Below are positions 43,582-55,356 of a DNA stretch of 64,000 nucleotides, piece after piece. Origin of the DNA: Endomychus coccineus (lineage: Eukaryota; Arthropoda; Insecta; Coleoptera; Endomychidae). Within the stretch, counting starts at the first letter, position 1, and each line of letters begins with the position of its first letter. The notes beneath the pieces are model-generated. The model did not search any database. It was given only the letters and a program-made list of their open reading frames with translations, and was not told the DNA's origin. Location: positions 34,998,581 to 35,062,580 of the forward strand of contig OY294071.1 in assembly GCA_958510875.1 (NCBI GenBank), read 5' to 3'. The position numbers were made by a program, and so were the translations under genes.

Positions 43582-45386
43582 TTTGCAGTATAAAGCGCAA
43601 ATCCTCAAATTTTCTCAATCATTCGGTATTTTATGGCCATTTTGGGAGTTTTAAACACAAACTAAATGATGTTCGTTAACTCAAGTGCCCGGGGCAAAGT
43701 GGGGCAATGTGAGGCAATGGGGGGCACTTGGGACTATTATCGAATTTCAAACATCAAACCTAAAAACCTTGTTCTCTGGGGGTTTTTGTGGTCGCTCAAC
43801 ACGAATTCAAGGTGCATTCTCAGCTCAGATGTACTTGTTACATAAGATTCACTCGAACAATAATGAACAGTGGAAATGTTATGCTTTTCTACGACAACAT
43901 ATAATTATTTTCAAATTTACGTTATAATTAATTCCTAACTTTTTAAGTATATATTACATATCATATATTGGTTGTGACTTATTTACAGAATTGTTTTAAC
44001 AAAAAAATTATTTATTCTTAATCATCAATAAAATTATTTAGTATTTCAGCAATATTATCTTCATTCTCAAACTCTTCGTCTTCAGTTCTGTTTGTTTCTT
44101 CTGATTCACTCAAGTCCGCGTCTATTTGAATATAATCTTTGCTTTCAGTATTGGTACAGTTAGTCCCCTGACAAAATGTACAAGCGATATTGCAGGACAG
44201 TCCTTTTTTTCTGCAGCCACATGCGTTTCCACAACCAGTTTTACAACCACAAAATATGACGTTCATGATATGATCTGGAGCAGGTTTATCCAGCATTTTT
44301 ACTGGAACATACTCGTTCTCCTTGAGTTCCCAACCCCAATCAGTTGGATCCATGTCAATATTTTCCTCGTCGTGCAGCCAATTTTGCGTTTGCAGGTAAA
44401 CCCTCTTCAAGTGTTGAGTAAAAGCGTCGACAGTTGGAACAATTTTGCTCAGCTCAAGTTTTTTCTTCCTCGCAACTGCAAACCGGTACATCCGATATCT
44501 GAATATTTCAGCCAATTCAATATTGTTCGGACCTGGAAATTCCTGTGGCAAATTTGGCTTTCTGAAACTTAGAGGTGCATTATACATTGCTGTATCCCCA
44601 CTTGTCGATGACACGTCCATTTTTTATCTAGAAAGTACCATACATTTCAAACCTAAACAGATAACTCAAGATCGGTTGACAACTGAATTCAAATATTCAG
44701 GCAACGGTTATGCACCCAAATTCCTATAAGTATACAGGAACGGTTGTGAAGAAACGGTGAAACTCAGAGGCAGGGTTATGCACCCAACTTCCTCTTAGCT
44801 AAACGTATTTCACAAGAAAAACTTGAATACACTTCAGCTGAGTCAGGAGTTATTCTCTCACTATATTCCCAGTTTTTGTGATCAATTGTTTTTCGAAAAT
44901 GAAAATTGTCGATGTAGTTTATGAGTTATTCATTGGAAAGTTTTATTGCGAGAGAGTATTCCTACGGTACATGCGCACCTAGCGGAGAAAGTAAGAAACA
45001 TACATCTAATAATGCGAGTTTGAAGATTTTTTCATTGTTAACGATTTTTTATTGATAAAATTTGATGTTCGGCAGTTGAAATTGGTTTACTGCCCCAGAT
45101 GCCCCCGTTGCCTCGGAGGACACTCTGCCCCAGGAGCGTCTGAGCTGAGAATGCACCTTGAATTCGTGTTGAGCGACCACAAAAACCCCCAGAGAACAAG
45201 GTTTTTAGGTTTGATGTTTGAAATTCGATAATAGTCCCAAGTGCCCCCCATTGCCCCACATTGCCCCACTTTGCTCCGGGCACTTGAGTTGACGAACATC
45301 ATTTAGTTTGTGTTTAAAAATCCCAAAATTGCCATAAAATACCGAATGATTGAGAAAATTTGAGGATTTGCGCTTTTTACTGCAAA
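43582..45386 (-). mobile_element. DNA transposon with 248-bp inverted repeats carrying a CXC-domain gene
   Basis: The left repeat 43582-43829 (starting TTTGCAGT) and right repeat 45139-45386 (ending ACTGCAAA) are near-identical inverted copies, sharing GGGGCAATGTG-type G-rich tracts and AACACGAATTCAAGGTGC. The interior of 1.3 kb has one open frame on the minus strand. No target duplication is evident. No transposase is visible, so it is either non-autonomous or the family's protein is the CXC protein itself. Confidence 0.8.
44018..44620 (-). CDS. CXC (tesmin/TSO1-like) cysteine-rich protein, transposon-borne
   Basis: An intact frame of 200 residues from an ATG at 44620. Residues 60-100 carry a helix-rich block ending NWLHDEENIDMDPTDWGWEL. 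Residues 121-156 hold FCGCKTGCGNACGCRKKGLS, then CNIACTFCQGTNC, a CXC-type zinc cluster with nine or more cysteines. The tail is acidic (ESEETNRTEDEEFENEDN). CXC domains bind zinc and, in tesmin/LIN54, DNA. Similar C-terminal parts occur in large uncharacterised, repeat-associated insect proteins, of which this would be the last part. It lies between the 248-bp inverted repeats at 43582-45386, which suggests it moves with them. Its role is unknown. Confidence 0.65.
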   Translation of the reverse strand: MDVSSTSGDTAMYNAPLSFRKPNLPQEFPGPNNIELAEIFRYRMYRFAVARKKKLELSKIVPTVDAFTQHLKRVYLQTQNWLHDEENIDMDPTDWGWELKENEYVPVKMLDKPAPDHIMNVIFCGCKTGCGNACGCRKKGLSCNIACTFCQGTNCTNTESKDYIQIDADLSESEETNRTEDEEFENEDNIAEILNNFIDD

Positions 45387-46300
45387 TACCCCCCCAGGCC
45401 CGAAATCGGCCCCAGAATGCAGCGTGGCGTTTTCTAAACATCAAATTCGTAATCAGCGACCCCAAAAACCCCTGAGTAACAAATTTTGGTCAATTTTGGT
45501 TAATATTTGGTGAGCAACAATACAGTTCCGCAAATCGCATTATTTAAATGCATTTTTTGCATGCACAAGTGCAACCAAGCTTTTCCTGGTAAAACAAATA
45601 TGGCACATTTTTTTCTATTGTGTTTCTGAAGCAAATGGAGAAAACCGCATCTCGATACAGGTTGCCAGTAAAAAATTCGATCATTTTGGCTATAATTCCT
45701 CGACTAGTTCAAAGTGTTTCGAAATAATCAAAGTCACAAAATCGTTTCGTTCTTCTTACCAATAAGAAAATATACAAAAAATAAAAATGGCTGTTCCAAT
45801 ATTGTTTGTATTATGGAAAAATGGAATGTTTACGACTCTCACATATAAACGTATATGGTTTTATTCGATCCGTTTTCTAAAATAATTCGTTGTTTTTGTA
45901 ACTTTCTTATACAAATAACGGATATATACAATACGATAGCTTAATATTGTTTCTTTATTGATGCACGAAAAAGCATTATTACAGTCTATATCATGTTGTA
46001 GGCGCATTTCTATTGTTTATTGTCCATTAGCATAAATTTCGAGCTAAATTATTCATGTTCTCATTTACTTAATCAGATAAGATGAACAAACTTGACTGAT
46101 TCATATTTTTCCAAAATCAATTCCCAAAGTAATTAGCCTACACATCTGAAAAGTATTTTATCAGTTAATACGTCGCCACTTCGATATAATGTACAATAGT
46201 CATAAACAAACATGGATGCATATGACCATCGAAAGTGTTTAGTTTGACATGCAACCTATCAAATGATAAAATAGTATAATATGCGACAATTAATCCATGT
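45387..46300. other. No gene recognised
   Basis: AT-rich DNA next to the CXC transposon. The first 100 bases (CCCCCCAGGCCCGAAATCGG and on) look like an extension of the right repeat that has no partner on the left. Nothing else stands out. Confidence 0.4.
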
Positions 46301-46500
46301 TCACATATAACCGTGTTGGTCTTTCATCAGCGCCAAATTAAGCGCATTCTGCTTGGTTTCAACTCCAAAAAGCCTATGAGGCCAGACGGAATTCCGCCCA
46401 CTGTTCTCAACATCAACATCGAGCTCATCCAAAATCGTCAACGACCGACGATATGTGCTCGTCACCAGAAATAACCAAGAGACCTGCTTGCCAACATAAT
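46300..46500 (+). mobile_element. LINE fragment, family of copy 1
   Basis: The plus strand encodes KRILLGFNSKKPMRPDGIPP, then TVLNINIELIQNRQR, matching the region before the reverse transcriptase (CILLDLSNKKSLVPGGMPP in the copy at 51.7 kb). Only this piece remains. Confidence 0.55.
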
Positions 46501-47099
46501 AAATATATTGCAAGCTTTCAATGCATTTGGTTCCAGGCTCATATACTTATATTCCAGTTTCCAGTTCCTTCTGTTGTTTTGGTAGTGTCTTCGTCCCATT
46601 CATGAGTATAAGTATATTTCAGTTCCCAATTCCCCTTTTGTTGTTTTGGAGTCATCTGTGCTAATTAATGGCATTCAGTTTAGTCTTGGGGTGGTGCCTT
46701 TGTCCCATTAACCTAATAGGACGAAGGCTCAAGTTTGTGCTAAATTCTTTCACAAGGCTATACTTATTGTCATCTTATCTTTGATTAATTAAATTATAAT
46801 CACACTAATTCACAAATTGCTTACTATGTAATATTGTACTTTCCTAGGATCTACCCGTTTTGGAATTTCCGTTGATCCCTTAACCTCAACCCTACTTTAC
46901 TCTAATCTATTTATACTTCAACTGTTTCATTGATTTCTTCATAATTTTCTATTTGTTTGATAATGGCACTTCGGTGTTGAAACTAAGTTACATTTTCACG
47001 TTATTATTAATAAAAGTGGTATAAAAACATAGTAGTTTTTCTTTCATATAATCAAAATGATAAATTACCATAAAGTAACGGCTTCCACCATCGATTTTT

Positions 47100-47660
47100 T
47101 AAAATATTTGAGCGTTTCCCAAAATCCTGCTTGCCGACCTAACATACGTATGGCAGGCATCCATGAAAAAATAAGGGGAATCTCTACTTGCAGCATTGGA
47201 TAGCTCCGAAGTATTTCACCCAGTTATTAGCTCAAGGATGGTTATTACCTGCAAAACCGAACTAAACACCTTAGAATTGCAGAAGAGAATCATCCTCCAC
47301 TGGTTCACAGGAATGGAGGGAAATGAACAGCTCGACGCCCTTGCACTCAAGATAGCCGAAACGCCTCCAATAGAACAATAACTCGTGTGAGGTTGAGAAC
47401 ACTTACTATAAAAGGAATCTTCTCAGCAGAAGACACAAAATTCAGTGCTGATCATTGTAGTTCCCTTCCAGGACAGTCCAAGATTCTCCTAGATAGAGTT
47501 AGAAAAAAGGAAAACGATCTTGGAAAGCATGTGGAGAACCAGAAATGACACCTGCTATGCATCCATACTCGACACTGAAGTTTTCCTGTTTCCCTCCATT
47601 CGGATTACAACGGACGGAATTCTCCAGTAGCTTGTTTTACTGAGATATGGTAATAACGAG
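47100..47660 (+). mobile_element. Degenerate LINE fragment with an RNase H piece
   Basis: The plus strand at 47290-47370 reads IILHWFTGMEGNEQLDALAL, then KIAETPP, the C-terminal HWxxGHxGxxGNExADxLA block of LINE RNase H with two changes. The preceding bases resemble the reverse transcriptase start (GESLLAALDSSEVFHP). Stops follow. Confidence 0.55.
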
Positions 47661-48439
47661 AATATTCTAAATCTTTATTACTCGTCGTTTAAAAGTTTTA
47701 AGAGCAGTTCTAAAGTGTATTTAATAATTTGAATACTTGTGTATGATCCAAACTTTGTTTCACCTAAATATCAATTATTTGATTCTAACTGTGTATATTT
47801 CCCATGCTCTGCAAGTTGCATCAGCTATAGATAATTGGATGCATGTTATATTTTGGAGTTATTGAACACAGCTGGTATGTGGATAAACAAGTTGGTACAT
47901 GATGCTTAAAGTTCTGCTGCACTATTCTATTGAGAAAGCAAAAAGAAATCTCGAAGATTCAGATAATCATCAGAATATAAATGAAACTGTGGAATTGTGT
48001 AGGTGCTTCATCACTTTATTTTCTCGGTACCTATGAAGTAATAAATGCTAATTTCACCTCAACAATTAATAACAAATGAAAACATATTACCGATAAAATA
48101 ACAATAACATTCGTGTCGTAGAAATAAACAATATGGAATAGTTTATTTGTAGATAGTCGGGAACCCATAACATGTGACAAATGTGATATCACGCATTAGT
48201 TGATGTATTCTAATATTTAATTCAGCAGAGATAAACACCAGAGATCTGAAGATTGAGTGAAATTGAGTACACATTACAACTTTTGCTTGAATTCGTAAAC
48301 CACAGGCTATCTTCGCATTTTAGTGATTTTTGATGATTTTGGCAAGATTCAAGATTGGACCATAAATTTTAATGGGAATTGTTATACATTTTGGACCTGT
48401 ATTTCTTGAGTTCTTCCAGTATTGTGCTGGTTCATATTC

Positions 48440-49150
48440 CGCAGAAAGGTTCAGGTCCCATAAATGGTGTTTCGGTTCCTTTTTTATTCCCCTCCAATCC
48501 GGTGTGTCAGGGAAATCTTGGGAAGGTAACCGCTTCATTCTTGATTAGTTTCTATAAGCATTCTCTAGCTGAATCATTGGATATCTCCAGAGCATTTGAC
48601 CGAGTCTGACACCAATATCCTCTGATTGATTCACTATCAACGTTGGTGTAACACAGGGATCTTTTTTGCACCAACTTTGTTTCTGCTCCATATCACCATC
48701 TGTCCCATCCACAGCCTTGCAGATGCTTTCTCATCTAGAGCCCCTATACCATCCATTGAAGACAGAGGAGCGAGATAGAGGCAGGTTCACGCAATTAGTG
48801 AAGATCTGGCAAAACTCAAGCTTGCATCTTCTCCAGGAAGGATATGATGATGTCAGGTACAAATATTCCTATGAAGTCTTCCATATCCATGCTATGGATC
48901 ACCACCAACAGCACCCTCTCATGGGATGATCATGTCAGGTCCATTGCGAAAACCGCTTCATAAAAACTTGGTTTTCTATTCCGCGCCAGGAGCTACTTCA
49001 TATGCCAGCAGCTCCTCAAAATCTACTAGGCACAGATTCGATCTGTCCTGGAATACTGTTCACATGTTTGGAGTTCGGCTCCCAAACATACGCTGAAGCT
49101 CTGGATTCTATCCAGAAGAGAGCTATTCTCCAATCGATTTTGTAAATCCC
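48440..49150 (+). mobile_element. LINE reverse transcriptase fragment, copy 2
   Basis: Plus-strand LDISRAFDRV, a deletion, then GVTQGSFLHQLCF-like residues and a stretch that matches the DNA of copies 1 and 3 (CTTGCATCTTCTCCAGGAAGG; CACCACCAACAGCACCCTCTC). Heavily deleted. Confidence 0.65.
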
Positions 49151-49289
49151 AGATTTGTAGAAGTTGGAAACTTTATCAAAGGTATTGCCTAAACGGTTTT
49201 TTAGCCTGTTCTTACATCTATAAACTGGTTGTATTGCAAATTTAATAAATTATGAAATTTATTAATTACTGAAGGATGATAAGTGAAAC

Positions 49290-50140
49290 TTTTGTATTTT
49301 ATCAAAGTATTTGAAGGTAATGGCTCTAATTTGGTTAGTTGGCTACGTTCCAATTTCCTTTTTTGTTTAGAAATTATTGATCAAAGATTTGTCATAACCA
49401 TTGTTCAAAGCTATCTGCTCAACTTCGTTGTTATAATTTTACTGACTCAAAGGGACGTTCAATAATCTATGAACAAGACTATTAAATTGAGCCATTTTAT
49501 ATCTAAATGGTGAAGCTGAATCTGCCGGAGTATACCTATTTGTTTGAGTGGGTTTTCTGTATATGTGGAAATCCAAGCGATAACCATCTTTTATAATGTT
49601 AATATCAAGGAAAGGAAGCGGATTATCTGTTTCTATTTCGACAGTGAATTTCAGTGACTCAATTGGCTATTAAGCGTGTTCAAACAGCTATGTAAATCAA
49701 AATCTTTACTTGTAATTGCGAAACTATCGTCAACATATCTAAACAAACTTTCGGAAACTGATTTGATTTTAAGGAGGTTTCAAGTTCGCTTAGAGAAATA
49801 TTGGCCAAAAAAGGATTGCCCATTGCACATCCCCTTGTTTGTTTATAGTAATTTTTGTTAAAAGTGAATTAATTTTGCTTCATACATAAAGATGTAAGGA
49901 TCAGGTATTCTATGCAGTTTGTATCGGGGATATTAATATTTGAAAGTCATTTCTTCAAAATGTTTATCGACTCAGGGATTGGGGTATTTGTAAATAGTGA
50001 AACAACATCAAATGAAACGAGAGTATGACCAGGTTCAAGTTTGAAATCTATCAATTTTGCAGTAAGTCCCAAACTTGTTGCGGCTTGGAAGTTGCTAAAA
50101 TCCTTCACTAACATTTTGCTACGTTGTAAGTAGGACAATT
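49290..50140 (-). mobile_element. Penelope-like element fragment (reverse transcriptase)
   Basis: On the minus strand, AKLIDFKLEPGHTLVSFDVV, then SLFTNTPIPESI lies at about 49950-50070, and LFRYVDDSFAITSKDFDLHS at about 49690-49750 holds the YVDD active site (49726-49740). Further down, NNGYDKSLINN-like residues occur. FDVxSLFTNxP with RYVDD is characteristic of Penelope-like reverse transcriptases. The frame is broken between the blocks and no GIY-YIG endonuclease was found. Confidence 0.7.
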
Positions 50141-50572
50141 AATGTTGGAAATGATTGGTCTTATGGAATTACTCCGTTTATGAATCTTAGGTAAGCTATA
50201 TAGTTTAAGAAAATTAGGGTTTGACGATCTTAGTTTGTATTTTAAATTAGAGAGATTACAGTTGTACATGATTTTAATGAATTATTTCCTAGTTTAACGC
50301 ATTTTGATAACGGATGAACAGATTACCAGGGACGTAGTGGATAAGGTGAATATTTCGTCCTCAGTGTTTAGTATATCCACAGTTTAGTTGCTTGATATGG
50401 AAGTTCATTATCATAATAATTACAGGAATCATCAGGTTAATGTTAATAAATGACCTAGCTTCCGATAATGCATAACTACACCACGATAGTTGCTCAATTT
50501 CTTCTTTCCGTAACATTATCCACTCGAATATTATCGGAAAAAAGGGTTTGCATAATTATAAATCAATATTGA

Positions 50573-51150
50573 TTGCTTTGATTAGCCTATTATGCTTTTA
50601 ATGAACGATCAAAACCTATACATATTATTGGCATCATAAACTTCAGGTAATAATTCAGAAATGTAGGTAAAGCAGGCTTGTTATCGGAAGATTATGAATA
50701 TTTCATAATTACCGATAAAATTGTCGTAATGCAATTAATTTTGAGCGTAGGCCACAAACAATGAAGTACCCCGTACAACGTACAAAACAATCGTTAATCG
50801 CTGTGTATCGATATTTTCCGAAAAAATGTATTGCCTTATGTATGGAAAGTAGTGCATAATGAAAAAGGAATCTTGATTGCTTCGATTAACCGTGACAAGT
50901 ACCTATTATGCGTTTAATGAACAATCAAAACCTATACATATTATTGGCATCATAAACTTCAGGTAATAATTCAGAAATCTAGGTGAAGCAGGTTTGTTAT
51001 CGGGAGATTATGAATCTCATTATTGGATTATTTCATAATTACCGATGAAATTGTCGTAAGGGCAATTAATTTCGAGCGTAGGCTACAAATAATGCTTTAC
51101 CCTGTAACGTACGAACCAATCGTTAATCGCTGTGCAACGATAGCAAACCT
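50573..51150. repeat. Direct duplication, period about 316 bp
   Basis: AAAACCTATACATATTATTGGCATCATAAACTTCAGG at about 50611 recurs at about 50927. The similarity runs on through AATTTCATAATTACCGATAAAATTGTCG and CAATCGTTAATCGCTGTG. The copies differ by small insertions (such as CTCATTATTGGATT in the second). No coding capacity. Confidence 0.8.
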
Positions 51151-51399
51151 CAAACTACCGTTTGGCATTTTATGACTAGTCATAAAATCATGGACAGGTC
51201 ATTTCCGCAGTATTAACTATATGGCACTTTTAAATTCATTATTGTATGATAATAGCAGGGCATGTTCGTTCAGATATTGTGTTTTGAACGGTTTATTGAA
51301 CGATGGTTCAATACAATCTGTTCTAGGGCCGTCGCTTCAGAACAAACATCATACCGTCGTTGGAGAGGTAACCCATCACTGGAGACCAGAACAAAATAT

Positions 51400-52800
51400 G
51401 TTGAAGGCAGAAATATGTGCAATGAAACAATAAACTCTTCGAAAGAGGCATATAATGCCAAAATAATATCAAAGCTTATCGAATGCCCGAATGGCTCCAG
51501 TTTGTTTTAGACTTTCTCCAAAGCAATTGGTATGAATTTCACTTCCAGTTCATTACCTCGGCTAACCAAAGATGATAGCACACTGGCTACTACACCACAA
51601 GAAAAAGCCAACCTTTTTGCTAGGATGTTGCCAGCGAATTCCACTTTGGATCCACAAGGGAAGGACCATCCTAATATTGCTACCATCGATAGCCATATGG
51701 CTGAAATTGTCTTTCGTCAGCGCACAATTAGGTGCATTTTGCTTGATCTCAGTAACAAAAAGTCTTTGGTGCCAGGCGGAATGCCACCTGTAGTTCTCAA
51801 TGAATGTGCGTCTGAATTAACACCAGTTTTCTGATGCAGATTGTTTGCTCTTTCATACAAACTTAGTGTATTTCCTTCCAGTTGAAAGACAGCTAGAGTC
51901 CAACCAATTCCAAAAAAAGGAAAGAAGATCCTTCCTAATAATTTTAGACCTATTGTACTATTACCTGTGATCTCTAAAGTGATGGAGAAATCAATCAACA
52001 TTGAGGTCAATAGAACTCCAAAATGGTGATTGACCGACAATATGGCTTTCGTCAGCAGATATCAACAGGAGATCTGCTTGCCTAAGTAACAGATGTAAGG
52101 AAGAAATCTATTGGAAAACATGGGGAATGTCTAGCTGTATGATTGGATATTTCCAAAGCATTAGACCGAGCCTGGCACCAAAACCTTCTTGGGAAACTTC
52201 CGTCATATGGTTTGCCGCTTCATCTTTGTCTTTTACTATCGAGCTTTCTCTCAGATAGATCACTTCATGTGGTGGTTGACGGAGTATCCTCTGATACAAT
52301 GACTATTAACGCTGGTGTTCCACAGGAATATCTTTTGGCACCAATTTTATTTCTGCTCCATATCAACGATCTGCTGGAAGTGATCGCCTAATCTAGAACC
52401 CCTATACCAACCAATGAAGCCAGAGCAGCGAAGCAGAGCCAGGTTGACGCAATTAGTGGTGATCTGGCAAAACTCAAGCTTGCATCTTCTCCAGGAAGGC
52501 GGATCCAACAATCCCTAATATGATGATGTCAGGTACAACTATTTCTATAAAGTCTTCCATATCCATGCTACGGATCACTGCCTACGTAACACATGAACCC
52601 AGAAATCTATTGAAAAACATGGGGAATCTCTAGCTGTATCATTGGATATTTTCAAAGCATTAGACCGAGTCTGGCACCAAAACCTTCTTGGTAAACTTCC
52701 GTCATATGGTTTGCCGCCTCAACTTTGTCGCTTACTATCGAATTTTCTCTCAGATAGAACACTCCATGTCGTGGTGGACGGAGTATTCTGGGGATATATT
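51400..52800 (+). mobile_element. LINE fragment, copy 3, with a duplicated reverse transcriptase start
   Basis: Plus-strand blocks: LARMLPANSTLDPQGKDHP; CILLDLSNKKSLVPGGMPP, then VVLNECASEL; LDISKALDRAWHQNLLGKL; and NAGVPQEYLLAPILFLLHIN. The segment 52083-52290 is repeated at 52581-52795 after about 500 bases, as a second broken copy. It is immediately followed by the mariner-type element at 52996. Confidence 0.75.
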
Positions 52801-52995
52801 GAAATCCGGAACACAATTTAAGTAGGGATACGGAAATGGGACTCTATTTACCCCGCCGGAACTCGAGAAAATTTTGTTGGGCTGTCTAGGCTTAACCCAA
52901 AACTTCCTTCTCCATTAATATACAAGGACTTATTGACCACCCCTCGTATATTACAGATAAGACTTGTACCCAAAAAAAATGTGTGTAATATTATA

Positions 52996-55354
52996 CAGGG
53001 TGTCCTCGAACTGCGTGGCCAAAATAAAACCGAAGATTCTTTGATTCGAAAAAAAATTGAGGCTTTTTACTTTTGCCTCAAGTGTCTTGTTTAGCCGGTA
53101 GAGGGCTTCAAAGTTGCAAAAATAATTTTGTTTTTTCGGTATAACTTGAGAACGTGATGGAGGACTTTCACAATATTTGGCATGTGAGTTACTGTCAATA
53201 ATAGCCTGTTTTGAGAGTGGAGCACAGAGCCTTAGAGCCCATAGAAATAGCTCAAACTTGAGGATGTAACGGGAAAATCGTCCAGAACTTTTTCTTGGTC
53301 AATGTAATCCACTCGATATTTCTTATGTAGATAGCTTATCTACTTTGAAAACTTTTTTACACTTAGAAAATTTTGATAAAATCAACGGATTAGCTTGAAA
53401 CAATTGATTTTCGAGTCTCTGCAATTTTGGCTTACTAATTTTATTTGATTAAATTACCTTAGTTGCCTTTGCTTTTTTAATGTCATTTTGGCATTTGGAG
53501 AATTTATTCCCGAAACTGTCAGTTTTTACTTTGCTTTCCGTAAAAAATTCATAAAATTATGGCTCAAAATTTCACTAACACTGAAATGGTTGATATGTTA
53601 TTGATTTATGGACTTTGTCGTTGCAATGGCCGGAGAAGTGTACAAGTTTATAGGGAAAGATATCCACACCACAGAATTCCAAATCGGCAAACCTTTGCTG
53701 ATATCGAGAGGCGACTTCGCGAAACTGGCAGATTTGGAGCAAATCGCAGAGAAACTGAACGCAGACGGACAAGAAGGACGTTAGAGCTCGAAGAAGAGAT
53801 ACTGGAAGCGGTTGAAACTGAACCTAGGATAAGCACATGACGTTTGGGACTTCGTATTGGAGCCTCAAAATCATTAGTTCATAATGTACTGAAAAGAGAA
53901 CTGTTGTATCCCTATCATATTAAAACAGTTCAAGACTTATTGCCCATGGATCCAGGTCATCGGCTAGATTTCTGTCGGTTTATTGTTCAAAGACAAAACG
54001 CAAACCCCAATTATTGTAGAAGAATTCTGTTCACGGACGAAGCTACTTTCACGAGATGTGGTCTTTTTAACCTCCATAATGAACATTTCTATGCTGATGA
54101 AAATCCTCATGAAACGGAAGTTACACATTTTCAGAATCAAACCAAAATCAATGTTTGGGTTGGAATTGTGGATAACTTTATTATTGGTCCTACCGTTATA
54201 CCAGATCGATTGAACGGGGAGAACTACTTGAACTTTTTGGAACAAAGACTACCTGAACTGTTGGAAGACTTGCCCTCACACATTCGTTGTGACCTTTGGT
54301 TCATGCATGATGGTGCACCTCCTCATTTCACAATAGCTGTGAGGCGACATTTGAATGCGGAATATCCAGACCGCTGGATAGGTAGAGGACACGATGCACC
54401 AGTGAACTGGCCGGCCCGCTCCCCCGATTTGACGCCCTGCGACTTCTTTCTATGGGGCGCTTTGAAGTCGAAAGTCTATGCAGCTCCAGTAAACACACGG
54501 GAGTAATTGTTGCAACGAATTAATCATGAAGCGGATTTATTGAAGAATGATCCTGAAGTACTAGCCAGAGTTCAATTCAATTTCTTGAAACGAATTAATT
54601 TGTGTATTCAGGAAAATGTGCAACATTTCGAACAATTGATGCCTCAGCGATTTCCCAAAAAGTTTTGTTGTTTCCTTCAATTTAGCATTTGTTTTTCCTG
54701 AATAATCACATCGTTTCCCCATTTCTATTGTTTTTATTATTCGTGTTTTACCGAGATATTAACCATTTCAGTGTTAGTGAAATTTTGAGCCATAATTTTA
54801 TAAATTTTTTACGGAAAGCAAAGTAAAAACTGACAGTTTTGAGAATAAATTCTCCAAATGTCAAAATGACATTAGAGAAGCAAAGACAACTATTTTAATC
54901 AAGTAAAATTAGTGAGCCAAAATTGCAAAGACTCGAAAATTAATTTTTTCAAGCTAATCCGTTGATTTTATCAAAATTTTCTAAGAGTCAAAAAAGTTTT
55001 CAAATCAGATAAGCTATCTACATACGGAATATCGAGTGAATTACATCGACCACAAAAAAGTTCTGGACACTTTTCCCGTTACATCCTTAAGTTCGAGCCA
55101 TTTCTATGGTCTCTAAGGCTCTGTGCTCCGCTCTAAAAACGGCTATTATTGACAGTTACTCACCTGCCAAATATTGTAAAAGTCCTCTATCACGTTCTCA
55201 AGTTATACCGGAAAAACAAAATTATTTTTGCAACTTTGAAGCCCTCTACCGGCTAAACAAAACACTTGAGGCAAAAGTAAAAAGGCTCATCGAATTTTTT
55301 TCGAATCTAAGAATCTTCGGTTTTATTTTGGCTACGCAGTTCGAGGACATCCTG
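52996..55354 (+). mobile_element. Tc1/mariner-superfamily transposon with long (about 595 bp) inverted repeats
   Basis: The element starts CAGGGTGTCCTCGAACTGCG and ends with CGCAGTTCGAGGACATCCTG, flanked by TA on both sides (52994-52995 and 55355-55356). The inverted repeats are 52996-53591 and 54761-55354, so they run into the first 11 codons of the transposase at the left. Total length is 2359 bp. TA target use and a DDE transposase place it in the IS630/Tc1/mariner superfamily. Confidence 0.92.
53559..54701 (+). pseudogene. DDE transposase (DUF4817-type), broken by two stop codons
   Basis: The reading frame starts MAQNFTNTEMVDMLLIYGLC (helix-turn-helix region) and continues HRIPNRQTFADIERRLRETG. 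A TGA at 53838-53840 and a TAA at 54504-54506 interrupt one otherwise continuous frame of about 380 residues. Catalytic blocks are present: LFTDEATF (first D), MHDGAPPHF (second D) and SPDLTPCDFFLWG (third D). By my count 43 residues separate the second and third acidic residues, against 34 in mariner. The protein would cut and paste the element at TA sites. It is probably inactive because of the stops, but the damage is recent. Confidence 0.85.
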
Positions 55355-55356
55355 TA

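Noticed and set aside
44126..44729. Plus-strand frames of 148 and 94 residues
   Set aside because: They overlap the CXC protein on the other strand, which has a clear cysteine motif.
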